A stretch of DNA of 64,000 bases, from NCBI RefSeq assembly GCF_024494685.1, contig NZ_JANHDM010000001.1:248001-312000 (forward strand), in the 5' to 3' direction. The notes below the pieces were generated by a model, which made no database searches, was not told the DNA's origin, and worked only from the letters and a program-made list of their open reading frames with translations. The position numbers were made by a program, and so were the translations under genes. Origin of the DNA: Halorubrum rubrum. Lineage in GTDB: Archaea > Halobacteriota > Halobacteria > Halobacteriales > Haloferacaceae. Positions 24,730 through 33,620 of the stretch are shown piece after piece; the first letter of the stretch is position 1, and every line of letters starts with the position of its first letter.

Positions 24730-25338
24730 ATGGAACTCTCTCGACGCGGCGTGCTCGGCGGGCTCGGGGCCGCGTGTGCGGTCGGGGCCGTCGGCTTCGC
24801 CGGGGCGGCCTCGGTGGGCGACGAGGACGGCGACGGAAGCGGCGCCGGCGCCGGAAGCGACGCAGACGACGGGCCGACCGCCGCGGGCGACGGCTCGGGA
24901 ACCGACGGGTCCGAGGGCGACTCGGAGGGGTCGACCGCAACGTCGGTCGCCGTCGATCCGGACGCGCCGTTCGAGGCTCGGCTCCTTCGCGAGGACGGCG
25001 GGTCGGACGACGACTCCGGTGACGGCCTCTTCGACGCGTCGGAACTCGACTACGTCCAGGGGGTCACCGAGGACGAGGGCGAACACCTCGTCGGGATCTC
25101 GCTCTCGACGGAGGGCGAGGAGTCGTTTCACGAGCGGCTCGAGGCGGCGGGTGCGACCGACGATCCGGAGCCGTTCGCGGTGTCGATGACGCTCGACGGC
25201 GAGGAGGTGCGCCGCGTCGACCTCGACGAATCCACCGTGGCGGCGTTGACCGACGAGGAGTGGGGCGGCGTGTTGACGCTGCCGTTCGAGTCGGCGGAGA
25301 CCGCGGAGTCGGTGTACGCGTCGCTGGCGTCGGAGTGA
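24730..25338 (+). CDS. Exported twin-arginine-type protein with SecD P1-like C-terminal domain
   Basis: This is a 202-residue protein starting MELSRRGVLGGLGAACAVGA, a twin-arginine signal. A long Gly/Asp/Ser linker spans residues 30-75. The C-terminal domain contains FDASELDYVQGVTEDEGEHL, VGISLSTEGEESFHERL and AVSMTLDGEEVRRVDLDEST. This resembles the extracytoplasmic P1/head region of SecD and related secretion proteins, though the match is from pattern only. No membrane anchor other than the signal is present, and there is no lipobox Cys directly after it. It may be a soluble surface protein. Function unknown. Confidence 0.75.
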   Translation: MELSRRGVLGGLGAACAVGAVGFAGAASVGDEDGDGSGAGAGSDADDGPTAAGDGSGTDGSEGDSEGSTATSVAVDPDAPFEARLLREDGGSDDDSGDGLFDASELDYVQGVTEDEGEHLVGISLSTEGEESFHERLEAAGATDDPEPFAVSMTLDGEEVRRVDLDESTVAALTDEEWGGVLTLPFESAETAESVYASLASE

Positions 25339-25385
25339 CGCCGGCTGGGGAGTCGTTTATTATCTCGGCAGCCGTCGGGGCGAGC

Positions 25386-25577
25386 GTGAGCGACCCGAGC
25401 GAGCGGTCCGACCGCGACCGCGAAGGCGACGCCGGCCGTGAAGGCGACGCCGGCCGTGAAGGCGACCACGGCGGACGGCCGTGTCCCCGCTGCGGGGAGG
25501 CGATGGTCCACAGACACTGTAAGTACGTCTGTCCGATTCACGGGGTCGTCTACGACTGTAGCGACACGTTCTACTAG
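25386..25577 (+). CDS. Small zinc-finger protein (HVO_2523-like)
   Basis: This is a 63-residue protein with a charged N-terminal arm and a compact C-terminal zinc finger. The finger has CPRCGEAM, HRHCKYVCPIHG and VVYDCSDTFY, offering six Cys and three His. Such mini-proteins are common in haloarchaea, and I recall a similar HVO_2523 family. The start is a GTG at 25386, supported by a TATA-like TTTATTAT at 25356-25363 about 26 nt upstream, meaning a leaderless mRNA. The N-arm is encoded by 18-bp tandem repeats at about 25422-25460 (GDAGRE units). Confidence 0.75.
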   Translation: MSDPSERSDRDREGDAGREGDAGREGDHGGRPCPRCGEAMVHRHCKYVCPIHGVVYDCSDTFY

Positions 25578-25699
25578 GGGATCGGCGGCGATCCGCGACC
25601 CGAGGAACGGGCCGTCTTCGAGCCGACGACGACACGAAATGATCGGGCCCGTGGAGAGGGAGAGATACCCGGATCGTGTGGGACGATATCCGTGGGAAC

Positions 25700-25709
25700 T
25701 GTTATACTT
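25700..25709 (+). promoter_or_regulatory. TATA box of the phytoene synthase transcript
   Basis: GTTATACTTC is centred about 27-29 nt before the paired ATG codons at 25731 and 25734. That places the transcription start at the upstream mini-ORF rather than at crtB itself. Confidence 0.6.
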
Positions 25710-25730
25710 CTGCGGCCCGACCCGTTGTAC

Positions 25731-25787
25731 ATGATGGGTGACCCGCCCTCGACCCTCCCCAGCGCGCCGCAGGGGGCACCATGGTAG
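25731..25787 (+). CDS. Putative 18-codon leader ORF overlapping the crtB start
   Basis: The frame reads MMGDPPSTLPSAPQGAPW and stops at a TAG inside the sequence ATGGTAG, so its end overlaps the first codons of crtB. The predicted transcription start from the TATA box coincides with its ATG. Ribosomes entering a leaderless mRNA would therefore translate this ORF first and reach crtB by termination-reinitiation. No Shine-Dalgarno sequence is seen before crtB. Whether it is translated is unknown, and chance is possible for a frame this short. Confidence 0.4.
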   Translation: MMGDPPSTLPSAPQGAPW

Positions 25788-26746
25788 AGAAACGCCAGGT
25801 TGCCCGTGGGAAGCGGATCCAGCGCCGCACCGGGAAGACGTTCCACGTCGCCACCCGCCTGCTGCCCGAGGAGATCCGCCACCCGACGTACGTGTTGTAC
25901 GGGTTCTTCCGCGTCGCCGACGAGATCGTCGACGCCGAGGATACCGCGCCGCCGGCCGAACAGCGCGACGAGCTCGAACGCCTCCGCCGGGTAGCCCTCG
26001 GCGAGGAGCCGACGGACGACCCGGTGTTGTCCGCGTTCTCGTCGGTTCGCGAGGAGCGGGGGATCGACGACGCGGACGTGAACGCCTTCATCGACGCGAT
26101 GGAGAGCGACATCGACACCGACCGCTACGAGACGTACGACGAACTCGAGACGTACATGGACGGCTCCGCGTCCGCGGTCGGGCGGATGATGACGGCGATC
26201 ATGGACCTCGATCCGGAGGCCGAGGAGACGGCGCTTCCCCACGCCACCCGGCTCGGCGAGGCGTTCCAGATGACGAACTTCCTGCGGGACGTCCGCGAGG
26301 ACGTACTCGAGCGCGACCGGATCTACCTCCCGCTCGAGACCCTGCGTCGACACGGCGTGACGGAGGCGCAGGTCCTGGACTTGGAGTTCGGCGACGGCGT
26401 GGCGGCCGCGATCCGCGAGGAGCTCGTCCGGACCGAGCGGCTCTACGAGGAGGGCGTCGCCGGGATCAAGTACCTTCCGGAGGACTGCCAGCTCGCGGTG
26501 TTGCTGGCGGCGGTGCTGTACGCCGACCACCACCGCCTGATCAGGAACCTCGGGTACGACACCGTCTCGACGACCCCGGAGCTCTCTTTCACCCGCAAGA
26601 TCTCGCTTCTCGTCCGAACCCGCTGGAAGTGGCAGTGGAACCCCGACCCGGAGGCGGTGTTCTACGAGATGAGCCACGGGTTCGACCGCGACCACGGCCG
26701 CCACGGGCACGGTCGACACGACCACACCGCCCTCCGGACCGACTGA
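25781..26746 (+). CDS. crtB: Phytoene synthase
   Basis: The enzyme condenses two geranylgeranyl diphosphates into phytoene, the first committed step to bacterioruberin and retinal carotenoids. The 321-residue protein has the two Asp-rich motifs VADEIVDAED (about 45-54) and NFLRDVREDVLERDRIYLP (about 165-183), plus DELETYMDGSASAVGRMM between them. The tail is His-rich (GFDRDHGRHGHGRHDH), an unusual ending. A squalene synthase role is less likely because the family signature is of the phytoene type. A small membrane protein gene follows after 4 nt, and a putative leader ORF overlaps the start. Confidence 0.93.
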   Translation: MVEKRQVARGKRIQRRTGKTFHVATRLLPEEIRHPTYVLYGFFRVADEIVDAEDTAPPAEQRDELERLRRVALGEEPTDDPVLSAFSSVREERGIDDADVNAFIDAMESDIDTDRYETYDELETYMDGSASAVGRMMTAIMDLDPEAEETALPHATRLGEAFQMTNFLRDVREDVLERDRIYLPLETLRRHGVTEAQVLDLEFGDGVAAAIREELVRTERLYEEGVAGIKYLPEDCQLAVLLAAVLYADHHRLIRNLGYDTVSTTPELSFTRKISLLVRTRWKWQWNPDPEAVFYEMSHGFDRDHGRHGHGRHDHTALRTD

Positions 26747-26750
26747 CCCG

Positions 26751-26960
26751 ATGGACCGGGCGGGGTTCGTGCGGCTCGCGCTCCTCGCGTTCGGGCTCGG
26801 GATCGCCGCCTTCGTCGTCCGCGGGACGACCCGGCTTCTCGCACCCTACGGGGTCGCCGTCGCGCTCTCCGCGCCGCTCCTCTTCGCCGCCGGCGCGATC
26901 CTCGCCGGACTGGTCGTCGTCGCGACCCTGGACGTGACGGGGATCCGACCGCTGGAGTGA
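26751..26960 (+). CDS. Small two-helix membrane protein downstream of crtB
   Basis: This is a 69-residue protein with two membrane helices (about residues 8-28 and 34-60) and almost no soluble part. It begins 4 nt after the crtB stop codon and is almost certainly co-transcribed. No motifs are present. A role near the membrane-bound carotenoid machinery is an inference from position only. Confidence 0.7.
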   Translation: MDRAGFVRLALLAFGLGIAAFVVRGTTRLLAPYGVAVALSAPLLFAAGAILAGLVVVATLDVTGIRPLE

Positions 26961-27120
26961 GGGCGCGACGGCGACGTCCTGAGATGACCTAGTGAATGGC
27001 GCGCCGGTGAGCGCCCGGTAGGGCGCGAACCCGACCGCGAGGGACGCTGCGAGCGGTGCGAGGGACGAACGGAGTGAGTCCCTCGATACGCGAGCGGCGA
27101 AGCCGCGAGCCGCGAGCCGC
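26961..27120. repeat. Hairpin-rich left flank of repeat copy B
   Basis: There is no gene here. Short inverted repeats crowd the segment: GCGCCC-GGTA-GGGCGC at about 27011-27026, GAGGGAC paired with GTCCCTC at about 27059-27084, and GCGGC-GAA-GCCGC at about 27094-27106. A similar but different hairpin flank precedes copy A, so the flank may be part of the element. Confidence 0.55.
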
Positions 27121-27390
27121 GAGGCTGGGGAGGCGTGAGGTGCGGGGCTGTGCTGGGCGGGGTGGGACTCAAAGGGGCAGTCGCGAGGGCGAAGGCGCGC
27201 GACGTAAGTAGCGAGGGACCTTCGGTCCCTCGGACAGCCGGCGGCTCCGCCGCCGGCGAGACCGCAAGGAGTGAACGACTGAGGACCGTGGTTCGAGAGA
27301 GCGGAGCTCTCTCGTCATCACGAAAGGCGCTCCGCGCCTTTCGAACGACAACGAGCGCACCGAGTCCTCGCGACTGGGGCTTTGGCGGTG
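27121..27390 (+). repeat. Dispersed structured repeat, copy B (long form with hairpin array)
   Basis: Both ends match copy A (8077-8243): GAGGCTGGGGAGGCGTGAGG at the left and CGACTGGGGCTTTGGCGG at the right. The arms 27170-27190 and 27364-27384 form the same imperfect stem, and one A-T pair of copy A is a G-T (G-U in RNA) pair here. The interior is about 100 nt longer than in copy A. It holds four perfect hairpins with 9-10 bp stems and 3-nt loops, at 27212-27232, 27237-27257, 27294-27314 and 27321-27343. It lies between the crtB unit and hisD. Confidence 0.75.
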
Positions 27391-27544
27391 GTCACCGCAG
27401 TCGTCTATTTCACTTCGTACAGCCGAACGTCCGGGGCTCCGGCGGAATCCCCGGTCGCGTCCCCCGATCGTCGGAGCCATCGGCCGACTCAGGCGTATCG
27501 CCGCGAGCCGGAACGCCCTTTTCCCGTCGCCCCGGATCGAGGGT

Positions 27545-28822
27545 ATGAACGTACGAGCCGTCGCCGACCTCTCGCCCGCGGAGCGGCGCGCCCTCTTCGA
27601 GCGCGACGCGGGGATCGAGGCGGTCCGCGGGGACGTCGAGGGGATCGTCGACCGGGTGCGCGAGGAGGGCGACGTGGCGGTCCGCGAGTTCGCCGAGGAG
27701 TTCGACGGGGTGGCCGTCGGCAACCTCGACATCACCGACGAGGCCGCCCGCGCGCACGCCGAGCTCGAGGACGCGGACGACCCGACCCTCGAGGCGATCC
27801 GCGAGGCCGCCGACAACGTCCGGACGTTCCACGAGCGCCAGCGGCCCGAGGACTGGCGCGAATCGTTCGCGGGGCGCGAGCTGGGCCGCCGCTTCCGACC
27901 GATCGACCGGGCGGGCGCCTACGTCCCCGGCGGCGCGGCGGCGTACCCCTCCAGCGCGCTGATGGGTGTGATCCCCGCGGTCGTGGCGGGCGTCGACCAC
28001 GTCTCCGTCACGACCCCGCCCGCGGACGACCCGAACCCGGTGACGCTCGCGGCGATCCACGAGGCCGGCGCGGACGCGGTGTACCAGGTCGGCGGCGCGC
28101 AGGCGATCGCGGCGCTCGCGTACGGGACGGAGACCGTGACCACCGTGGAGAAGGTGGTGGGTCCCGGCAACAAGTGGGTGACCGCGGCGAAGGCCGCGGT
28201 ACAGGGGGACGTCGAGATCGACTTCCTCGCGGGGCCGAGCGAGGTGCTGGTGCTCGCGGACGACACGGCCGACCCCGAGTACGTGGCCGCCGAGCTGCTC
28301 GCGCAGGCCGAACACGACCCGGACGCCTCCGTCGTCGCGGTGACCGACGACGCCGACCTCGCGGACGCGGTCGCCGAGGCGGTGGAGGCGGGCGTCGCCG
28401 ATCGCGAGCGCGCGGAGACGGTCCGGGCCGCCCTCGAGAACGACGCCTCGGGCGTGCTCCGCGCGCGGTCGATGTCGGAGGCCGTGCTCTTCGCGGAGGA
28501 GTACGCGGCCGAGCACCTCTCGATCATGGCCGACGACGACGAGGCGCTGCTCGACCGGATCACCAACGCCGGCTCCGTCTTCCTCGGGCCGTACTCGCCG
28601 GTGGCCGCGGGCGACTACGCGACCGGGCCGAACCACGTGCTGCCGACGAACGGCGGCGCGAAGCGGTACGGGGGGCTCTCCGTCGACACGTTCCTGCGCT
28701 CCTCGACCGTCCAGCGGCTCGACCGCGACGCCCTCGACGACCTCTCGGAGACGATCACGACGCTCGCGGAGGCGGAGGGGTTGGAGGCCCACGCGGAGAG
28801 CGTCCGGAAGCGCCTCGAGTAG
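27545..28822 (+). CDS. hisD: Histidinol dehydrogenase
   Basis: The enzyme performs the last two oxidations of histidine biosynthesis, histidinol to histidine, with NAD and Zn. The 425-residue length is standard. Recognisable blocks are RRFRPIDRAGAYVPGGAAAY, VYQVGGAQAIAALAYGT, VVGPGNKWVTAAK and AEHDPDASVVAVT. The block EEYAAEHLSIMADDDE contains the catalytic Glu and His. No other his genes are adjacent, as is usual for scattered haloarchaeal histidine genes. The ATG at 27545 lies just after a CGAGGGT leader with no clear Shine-Dalgarno. Confidence 0.95.
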   Translation: MNVRAVADLSPAERRALFERDAGIEAVRGDVEGIVDRVREEGDVAVREFAEEFDGVAVGNLDITDEAARAHAELEDADDPTLEAIREAADNVRTFHERQRPEDWRESFAGRELGRRFRPIDRAGAYVPGGAAAYPSSALMGVIPAVVAGVDHVSVTTPPADDPNPVTLAAIHEAGADAVYQVGGAQAIAALAYGTETVTTVEKVVGPGNKWVTAAKAAVQGDVEIDFLAGPSEVLVLADDTADPEYVAAELLAQAEHDPDASVVAVTDDADLADAVAEAVEAGVADRERAETVRAALENDASGVLRARSMSEAVLFAEEYAAEHLSIMADDDEALLDRITNAGSVFLGPYSPVAAGDYATGPNHVLPTNGGAKRYGGLSVDTFLRSSTVQRLDRDALDDLSETITTLAEAEGLEAHAESVRKRLE

Positions 28823-29047
28823 CCGATCGTCGGAGGACCGGACCGACCCGGAGGCTTCGCCCTCGCCGTCGGTCGCGGTCGGCTACGTGTCGCTCTATAC
28901 CGGTTCCCACGGGCACCCCCTTCTACGGAGTCCGTCCGTGGAGGGGGTGGCGTCTCCGGAGCCCCACGGTCCACCCCGGACCCACATGATCCGGACTATA
29001 CGGCTCATAGCAGCCTTCTTTAGCACGAATTCGAGGGTTTAGGGTAC

Positions 29048-30217
29048 ATGGTGGACAACACCAGCGGACGGACGGATTCGAGTTCGAGACGACGCTTCCT
29101 CAGCATCGGCGGCGCGGCCGCGGTCGCGGGGCTCGCCGGCTGTTCCGGCGGGTCGGGCGAAAGCGGCGACGGCGGCGACGGTGGCGGCGGCTCGGAAGAT
29201 TCGATGTTGTCCGACTCCTTCGACCCCGCGGAGCCGGAGTGGGAGGAGAACAACTACCTCTCGTCGCTGCTCATCGACGAGGGGTACGAGCGCGGCAGCC
29301 GCAACGACCTGGAGAGCATGGGCGACCGCGAGGTCGACGAGGTCCCCCACGGCGAACCGGTCCGGGAGGCACCCGAAGACGAGAGCGAGTGGCTCGAACC
29401 CGAGACGCTGATCTTCACGGAGAGCCCCAGCGAGGACGTTCAAGGGCGCTACGAGGAGGACTTCGCCGCGGTCTTCGAACGCATCGAGGAGGAGACCGGC
29501 ATTCCGGTCGAGTACAACAAGGTCGACAACTACGCGGCCTCCGTCGAGGCGATGCGCTCGGAGCGGGCCCACATCGCGAACTTCTCGACGGGGACCACCG
29601 CGTTCGCGGTCAACCTCTGTGGCGCGGTGCCGTTCGCCGCCGGCCTCGCCGGCGACGCGTTCGGCTACCGCCTGTTCGCGACGACGCGGGCGGACGCCGA
29701 CGACATCCAGAGCGTCGAGGACTTCGCGAACGACGACGTCCGCATGGCCCACGCCGAGGAGGCGTCGAACTCCGGCCACCAGGCGCCCTCGGCGCTGTTC
29801 GACCAGTACTTCGACGTGACCGCCGGCGAGGACTACGAGATCAACTTCTCCGGCGACCACTCCGCGACCACCCGCGGCATCGCGGCCGGCGACTACGACG
29901 CCGGACCGATCTGTTCGACCTGTATGGTCGACACCGTCGAGGCCGAGAGCAACCTCAGCTTCGACGACTTCAAGGTCGTCTGGGCGTCGGCTCCGTTCCC
30001 CAACGGGCCGATCGCGTACCGCTACAACCTCCACCCGGACATCGCCGAGGGGATCCGGGCCGCCTGGCTCGACTCCGACTTCGAGGGGACGGCGTACGGC
30101 GACCGCACCGGCTACAACGAGTTCGTCCCCATCGACTACCGGCGCCACTGGTACGACATCATGGTCATCCAAGAGTACAACGGCGTCGAATACACCGAGG
30201 GCTCGCTGAGCGAGTGA
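29048..30217 (+). CDS. phnD: Phosphate/phosphonate ABC transporter substrate-binding lipoprotein (PhnD-like)
   Basis: This is the solute-binding part of an importer for phosphonate, phosphite or phosphate. The 389-residue protein has a twin-arginine lipoprotein signal ([21 protein letters not shown], lipidated Cys near 32) and a Gly/Ser linker. The periplasmic-binding fold follows with [40 protein letters not shown] and [19 protein letters not shown], typical of PhnD. Four genes follow with gaps of 7 nt or less or with overlaps, forming one operon. The true ligand is unknown because no C-P lyase genes are present. Confidence 0.9.
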   Translation: MVDNTSGRTDSSSRRRFLSIGGAAAVAGLAGCSGGSGESGDGGDGGGGSEDSMLSDSFDPAEPEWEENNYLSSLLIDEGYERGSRNDLESMGDREVDEVPHGEPVREAPEDESEWLEPETLIFTESPSEDVQGRYEEDFAAVFERIEEETGIPVEYNKVDNYAASVEAMRSERAHIANFSTGTTAFAVNLCGAVPFAAGLAGDAFGYRLFATTRADADDIQSVEDFANDDVRMAHAEEASNSGHQAPSALFDQYFDVTAGEDYEINFSGDHSATTRGIAAGDYDAGPICSTCMVDTVEAESNLSFDDFKVVWASAPFPNGPIAYRYNLHPDIAEGIRAAWLDSDFEGTAYGDRTGYNEFVPIDYRRHWYDIMVIQEYNGVEYTEGSLSE

Positions 30218-30224
30218 TCGACCG

Positions 30225-31103
30225 ATGACCCTCGACGTGACCGACCTACGAAAGACGTACCCGACCGGCGACGAGGCGCTGAAGGGAGTCGACCTCTCGA
30301 TCGACGGCAGCGAGACGACCGCGATGATCGGGCCGAGCGGCGCCGGGAAGAGCACGTTCATCAGGTGTATCAACCGGCTCACGGAGCCGACCGCGGGAAC
30401 GATCGAACTTGACGGGACCGACCTGATCGGGCTCGACGACGACGGGCTCCGCGAGGCCCGCCGCGACATCGGGATGATCTTCCAGGAGTACAACCTGGTC
30501 GAACGACTCACCGTGATGGAGAACGTGCTCACCGGACGGCTCGGGTACGTCTCCGCCTGGCGAGCGTTCCGTCGCTCCTTCCCGCCCGAGGACGTCGAGC
30601 GCGCGTACGGGATCCTCGACCGTGTCGGGCTCGACGGGATGGAGAACAAGCGCGTCGACGAACTCTCCGGTGGGCAGCGCCAGCGGGTGGGCATCGCCCG
30701 CGCGGTCGTCCAACAGCCGACGATCCTGCTCGTCGACGAGCCGACGTCCAGCCTCGACCCGGAGACGTCGAACACGGTGATGCGGCTGCTCACCGAGATC
30801 GCGGCCGAGCGCGGGGTCCCCGTGCTGATCAACATCCACGAGGTGGACCTCGCGGTCGAACACGCGGACCGGATCGTGGGGCTCCACGACGGCGAGGTCG
30901 TCTTCGACGGGCCCACCGCGGAGCTCGGCGACGACGCGCTCGACCGCGTGTACCGCGGCGGCGACCCGCCCGAGTCGGGCGAGTCGCGCGCGGTGACCGC
31001 CGCGGACGACGGCGACGGCTCGGTCGGCGATCGGTTCGCCGGCGACGGGGTCGTGACGACCGACGGTCGGACCCCGGACCGTCCCGCGTCGGGAGGCTCC
31101 TGA
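30225..31103 (+). CDS. phnC: Phosphonate/phosphate ABC transporter ATP-binding protein (PhnC-like)
   Basis: This is the importer ATPase, 292 residues. Walker A is GPSGAGKST at about 36-44, the Q-loop follows in [20 protein letters not shown], and the signature [14 protein letters not shown] is near 150. Walker B is [13 protein letters not shown] and the H-loop is [15 protein letters not shown]. The segment [20 protein letters not shown] is a PhnC subfamily trait. The last 50 residues form an acidic Asp/Gly tail not needed for the ATPase. It starts 7 nt after phnD and ends 1 nt before the first permease gene. Confidence 0.94.
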   Translation: MTLDVTDLRKTYPTGDEALKGVDLSIDGSETTAMIGPSGAGKSTFIRCINRLTEPTAGTIELDGTDLIGLDDDGLREARRDIGMIFQEYNLVERLTVMENVLTGRLGYVSAWRAFRRSFPPEDVERAYGILDRVGLDGMENKRVDELSGGQRQRVGIARAVVQQPTILLVDEPTSSLDPETSNTVMRLLTEIAAERGVPVLINIHEVDLAVEHADRIVGLHDGEVVFDGPTAELGDDALDRVYRGGDPPESGESRAVTAADDGDGSVGDRFAGDGVVTTDGRTPDRPASGGS

Positions 31104-31104
31104 G

Positions 31105-31905
31105 ATGGCGACGGAACGGCGCACCTGGCGGCGGCCGACGGCCTTCCGACGCCGGGAGTTCAAGTGGGCCGCCTACCTCGGGCTCGTCGCCTTCTTCCTC
31201 TGGTCCGCGTGGGGCGTCGGCGCCGACCCCGCCCGGATCCTCCAGGGCTTCGGCAGCGGCCTCTCGCTGCTCGGCGACTTCTTCCCGCCGGAGGCGACGC
31301 CGCGGCAGTCCCAGCGGATCGTCGACAAGATGATAGAGAGCGTCGCCATGGCGATGGTGTCGACGGTGACCGGCATCGCCCTCAGCATCCCCGTCGCGTT
31401 CATGGCCGCGGAGAACCTGTCGCCGAAGCCGCTGTACTACCTCAACCGCGGGTTCATCTCGCTGTCGCGCGCGCTCAACGTCATCATCGTCGCCATCCTC
31501 GTCGTGAAGGCGGTTGGGCTCGGCCCCCTCGCCGGCATCATCACGATCACGTTCAAGACGGTGGGCTTCTTCTCGAAGCTGCTCGCCGAGGACTTGGAGG
31601 ACATCGACATGCGGAGCGTCGACGCGGTGCGATCGACCGGCGCGTCGCCGGTACAGACGCTGATCTACGGGGTCGTCCCCCAGATCGTTCCGCGGTTCGC
31701 GGGGCTCAGCGTCTACCGCTGGGACATCAACATCCGGGCCTCCACCGTCGTCGGGATCGTCGGCGCGGGCGGGATCGGTTCGGTGCTGCTCACCGCGTTC
31801 AACCGCTACTCCTACCAGTACGTCACCGCCATCCTCGTCGCGATCATCGCGGTCGTGCTCGTCGCGGAGGGGGTCAGCGCGGTCGTCAGACGGAGGTACC
31901 AGTGA
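31105..31905 (+). CDS. phnE: Phosphonate/phosphate ABC transporter permease (PhnE-like), first copy
   Basis: This is an inner-membrane permease of 266 residues with about six helices. The ABC coupling loop is SVDAVRSTGASPVQTLIYGVVPQ near 170-192, followed by the PhnE-type WDINIRASTVVGIVGAGGIG. Together with the next gene it makes a heterodimeric pore. Its TGA overlaps the GTG start of the second permease by two bases. Confidence 0.93.
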   Translation: MATERRTWRRPTAFRRREFKWAAYLGLVAFFLWSAWGVGADPARILQGFGSGLSLLGDFFPPEATPRQSQRIVDKMIESVAMAMVSTVTGIALSIPVAFMAAENLSPKPLYYLNRGFISLSRALNVIIVAILVVKAVGLGPLAGIITITFKTVGFFSKLLAEDLEDIDMRSVDAVRSTGASPVQTLIYGVVPQIVPRFAGLSVYRWDINIRASTVVGIVGAGGIGSVLLTAFNRYSYQYVTAILVAIIAVVLVAEGVSAVVRRRYQ

Positions 31906-32705
31906 CGTCCGAGGTCGACGCCGCGCGGACGTGGGAGCGGTTCGACCGGCGACGGCGGCTCGGTCGGTTCGTCGGGGTGCTCGTCGCGTTCGTGGTCTTC
32001 GCCGGGTCGTGGGCCTTCCTCGACATGGGGGTCACCAACGTCGAGACCGTCCCTCGCGAGATCAACGACCTGCTCTCGCGGATGTTCCCGCCGGACGTGG
32101 CGTACGTCCCGGAGATCGTGGGACCGCTGATCGAGACGGTCCACATCGCCGCGCTCGGCACCGCCGGCGCGCTCGTGATCACGATCCCCGTCGCGCTGCT
32201 CGCGGCCGAGAACACCACGCCGAACGCCGCGACCTACTGGCTCGGGAAGCTGATCGTGACGGTGAGCCGGTCGGTGAACACGATCATCTGGGCGCTGGTC
32301 TTCGTCGTCGTGTTCGGGAGCGGCCCCCTCGCCGGCGCGGTCGCCATCGCCTTCCGGTCGGTCGGGTTCCTCGGCAAGCTGCTCAGCGAGGAGATAGAGG
32401 AGATCGACTTCGGACAGGTCGAGGCCGTCCGCGCCGCGGGCGCCTCCCCTATCCAGGTGCTGACCTACGGAGTCTTACCGCAGGTCAAGCCGGCGCTCGT
32501 CGGGCTCAGCGTCTACCGCTGGGACATCAACGTCCGCGACTCGACCATCCTCGGGTTCGTGGGGGCGGGCGGCATCGGCGTCCAACTGTTCCGCGCGGTG
32601 AACGCCTTCGCCTGGCAGTCGGTGGCGATGATCCTGATCGTGATCCTCGGGGTCGTCCTCGTGAGCGAGGGGGTCTCGGCGTACACCCGACGGCTCGTCA
32701 GATGA
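31902..32705 (+). CDS. phnE: Phosphonate/phosphate ABC transporter permease (PhnE-like), second copy
   Basis: This is the second permease subunit, 267 residues, starting at a GTG inside the previous stop region. It shares with the first copy the EAVRAAGASPIQVLTYGVLPQ coupling loop and WDINVRDSTILGFVGAGGIG. It differs in the first 80 residues, which include a periplasmic segment around MGVTNVETVPREINDLLSRM. The frame is open far upstream, so the start relies on operon overlap. Its stop overlaps the ATG of the HAD gene (ATGA). Confidence 0.92.
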   Translation: MTSEVDAARTWERFDRRRRLGRFVGVLVAFVVFAGSWAFLDMGVTNVETVPREINDLLSRMFPPDVAYVPEIVGPLIETVHIAALGTAGALVITIPVALLAAENTTPNAATYWLGKLIVTVSRSVNTIIWALVFVVVFGSGPLAGAVAIAFRSVGFLGKLLSEEIEEIDFGQVEAVRAAGASPIQVLTYGVLPQVKPALVGLSVYRWDINVRDSTILGFVGAGGIGVQLFRAVNAFAWQSVAMILIVILGVVLVSEGVSAYTRRLVR

Positions 32706-33445
32706 GCCCGCCCCGTCCGAACGCGTTCGAGGCGGTGCTTTTCGACATGGACGGCGTGATCCTCGAGGGGTGGGGGACCGACGACGTCGTTCACAGCCGC
32801 GCGCTCGACGACGTGCTCGAGGACCGGGACCTGCGAGCGACCGGCGATCTCCGGCGCTCGCTCGAAAGGTACGAGTACGACGACGACTTCCGCGCCGCCT
32901 GCGAGGCGCTCGGCGTCGATCCGGCGGCGCTGTTCCGGGCGCGAGAGGAGCGCAGCGCGAAGCGCGCCGTCACGCGGCTCGCGGCCGGCACCAGGCGGCT
33001 CTGTTCGGACGTCGACGCGGTCGCCGAGCTCGCCGAACGGGTCCCCGTGGGACTCGTGAGCAACAACTACCACCCGACCGTGGAGTTCGTCGTCGACCAC
33101 TTCCGGCTGACCGAGTTCGGGTACGTCCGCGGCCGCGACCTCGGACCCGAGGGGTTCCGCCGGCGGAAGCCGGACCCCCACTACCTGAACGAGGCGCTCG
33201 GCGCGCTCGACGTCTCCGGCGGGATCTACGTCGGCGACCGCGCGACCGACGTCGTCGCCGCCGAGCGGGCGGGTCTGGAGAGCGTCCTCCTCAGGCGCGA
33301 ACACAACGCCTCGCTGGATCTCGACGTGGAGCCGACCGCCGAGATCGAAAGCCTCCACGAGCTCGGCGACGTACTCGCTCCCGCCGAGACGCCGGACGAC
33401 CGTCGAGTTCGAGCGGAGGCCGACCGGGACGGCGACGCGAACTGA
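32702..33445 (+). CDS. HAD-superfamily hydrolase in the phn operon
   Basis: This is a 247-residue phosphatase-like protein. Motif I is LFDMDGVILEG with the nucleophilic Asp, motif II is GLVSNNYHP, the motif III Lys is in RRRKPDPHYLN, and motif IV is YVGDRATDVVAAERAG. The cap domain lies at about residues 30-95. Its start overlaps the second permease stop, so it is translationally coupled to the importer. A role in handling the imported phosphorus compound or releasing phosphate is inferred from position. Phosphoglycolate phosphatase-like activity is an alternative. Confidence 0.85.
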   Translation: MSPPRPNAFEAVLFDMDGVILEGWGTDDVVHSRALDDVLEDRDLRATGDLRRSLERYEYDDDFRAACEALGVDPAALFRAREERSAKRAVTRLAAGTRRLCSDVDAVAELAERVPVGLVSNNYHPTVEFVVDHFRLTEFGYVRGRDLGPEGFRRRKPDPHYLNEALGALDVSGGIYVGDRATDVVAAERAGLESVLLRREHNASLDLDVEPTAEIESLHELGDVLAPAETPDDRRVRAEADRDGDAN

Positions 33446-33488
33446 TACCGCGTCGCCCCCGGCCCTCGACTCGCCGCGATCCGGGGCG

Positions 33489-33620
33489 CAGCTATATATC
33501 GCTATCGAGAGGTCCGATCGAGTATGAGGTCACGGGAGCGCTCGGTCGGGGACCCGAGCGGCACGTACCCCACATAGCAGGGTACATGATCGTCGGTTCG
33601 GTACCCCGCAGTATGGTACC
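33489..33620 (+). promoter_or_regulatory. Promoter and palindromic operator region before the PhoU-like regulator gene
   Basis: A strong TATA box (CTATATATC, 33492-33500) lies 180 nt before the regulator start, predicting a long leader. Downstream there is an inverted repeat GTACCC-9 nt-GGGTAC (33565-33585) and two GGTACC palindromes at 33600-33605 and 33615-33620. Two small ORFs (33524-33577 and 33586-33684) also fit in this leader. Autoregulation by the AbrB-type protein encoded next is plausible but inferred. Confidence 0.5.

Noticed and set aside
27212..27343. The hairpin array as a CRISPR or an integron attC array
   Set aside because: The stems all differ in sequence and no spacer, cas or integrase gene is present. 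A structured repeat is the simpler reading.
33524..33577. A 17-codon leaderless frame as a firm gene
   Set aside because: Only the TATA spacing supports it. The peptide has no haloarchaeal composition, so it is kept only as part of a regulatory observation.
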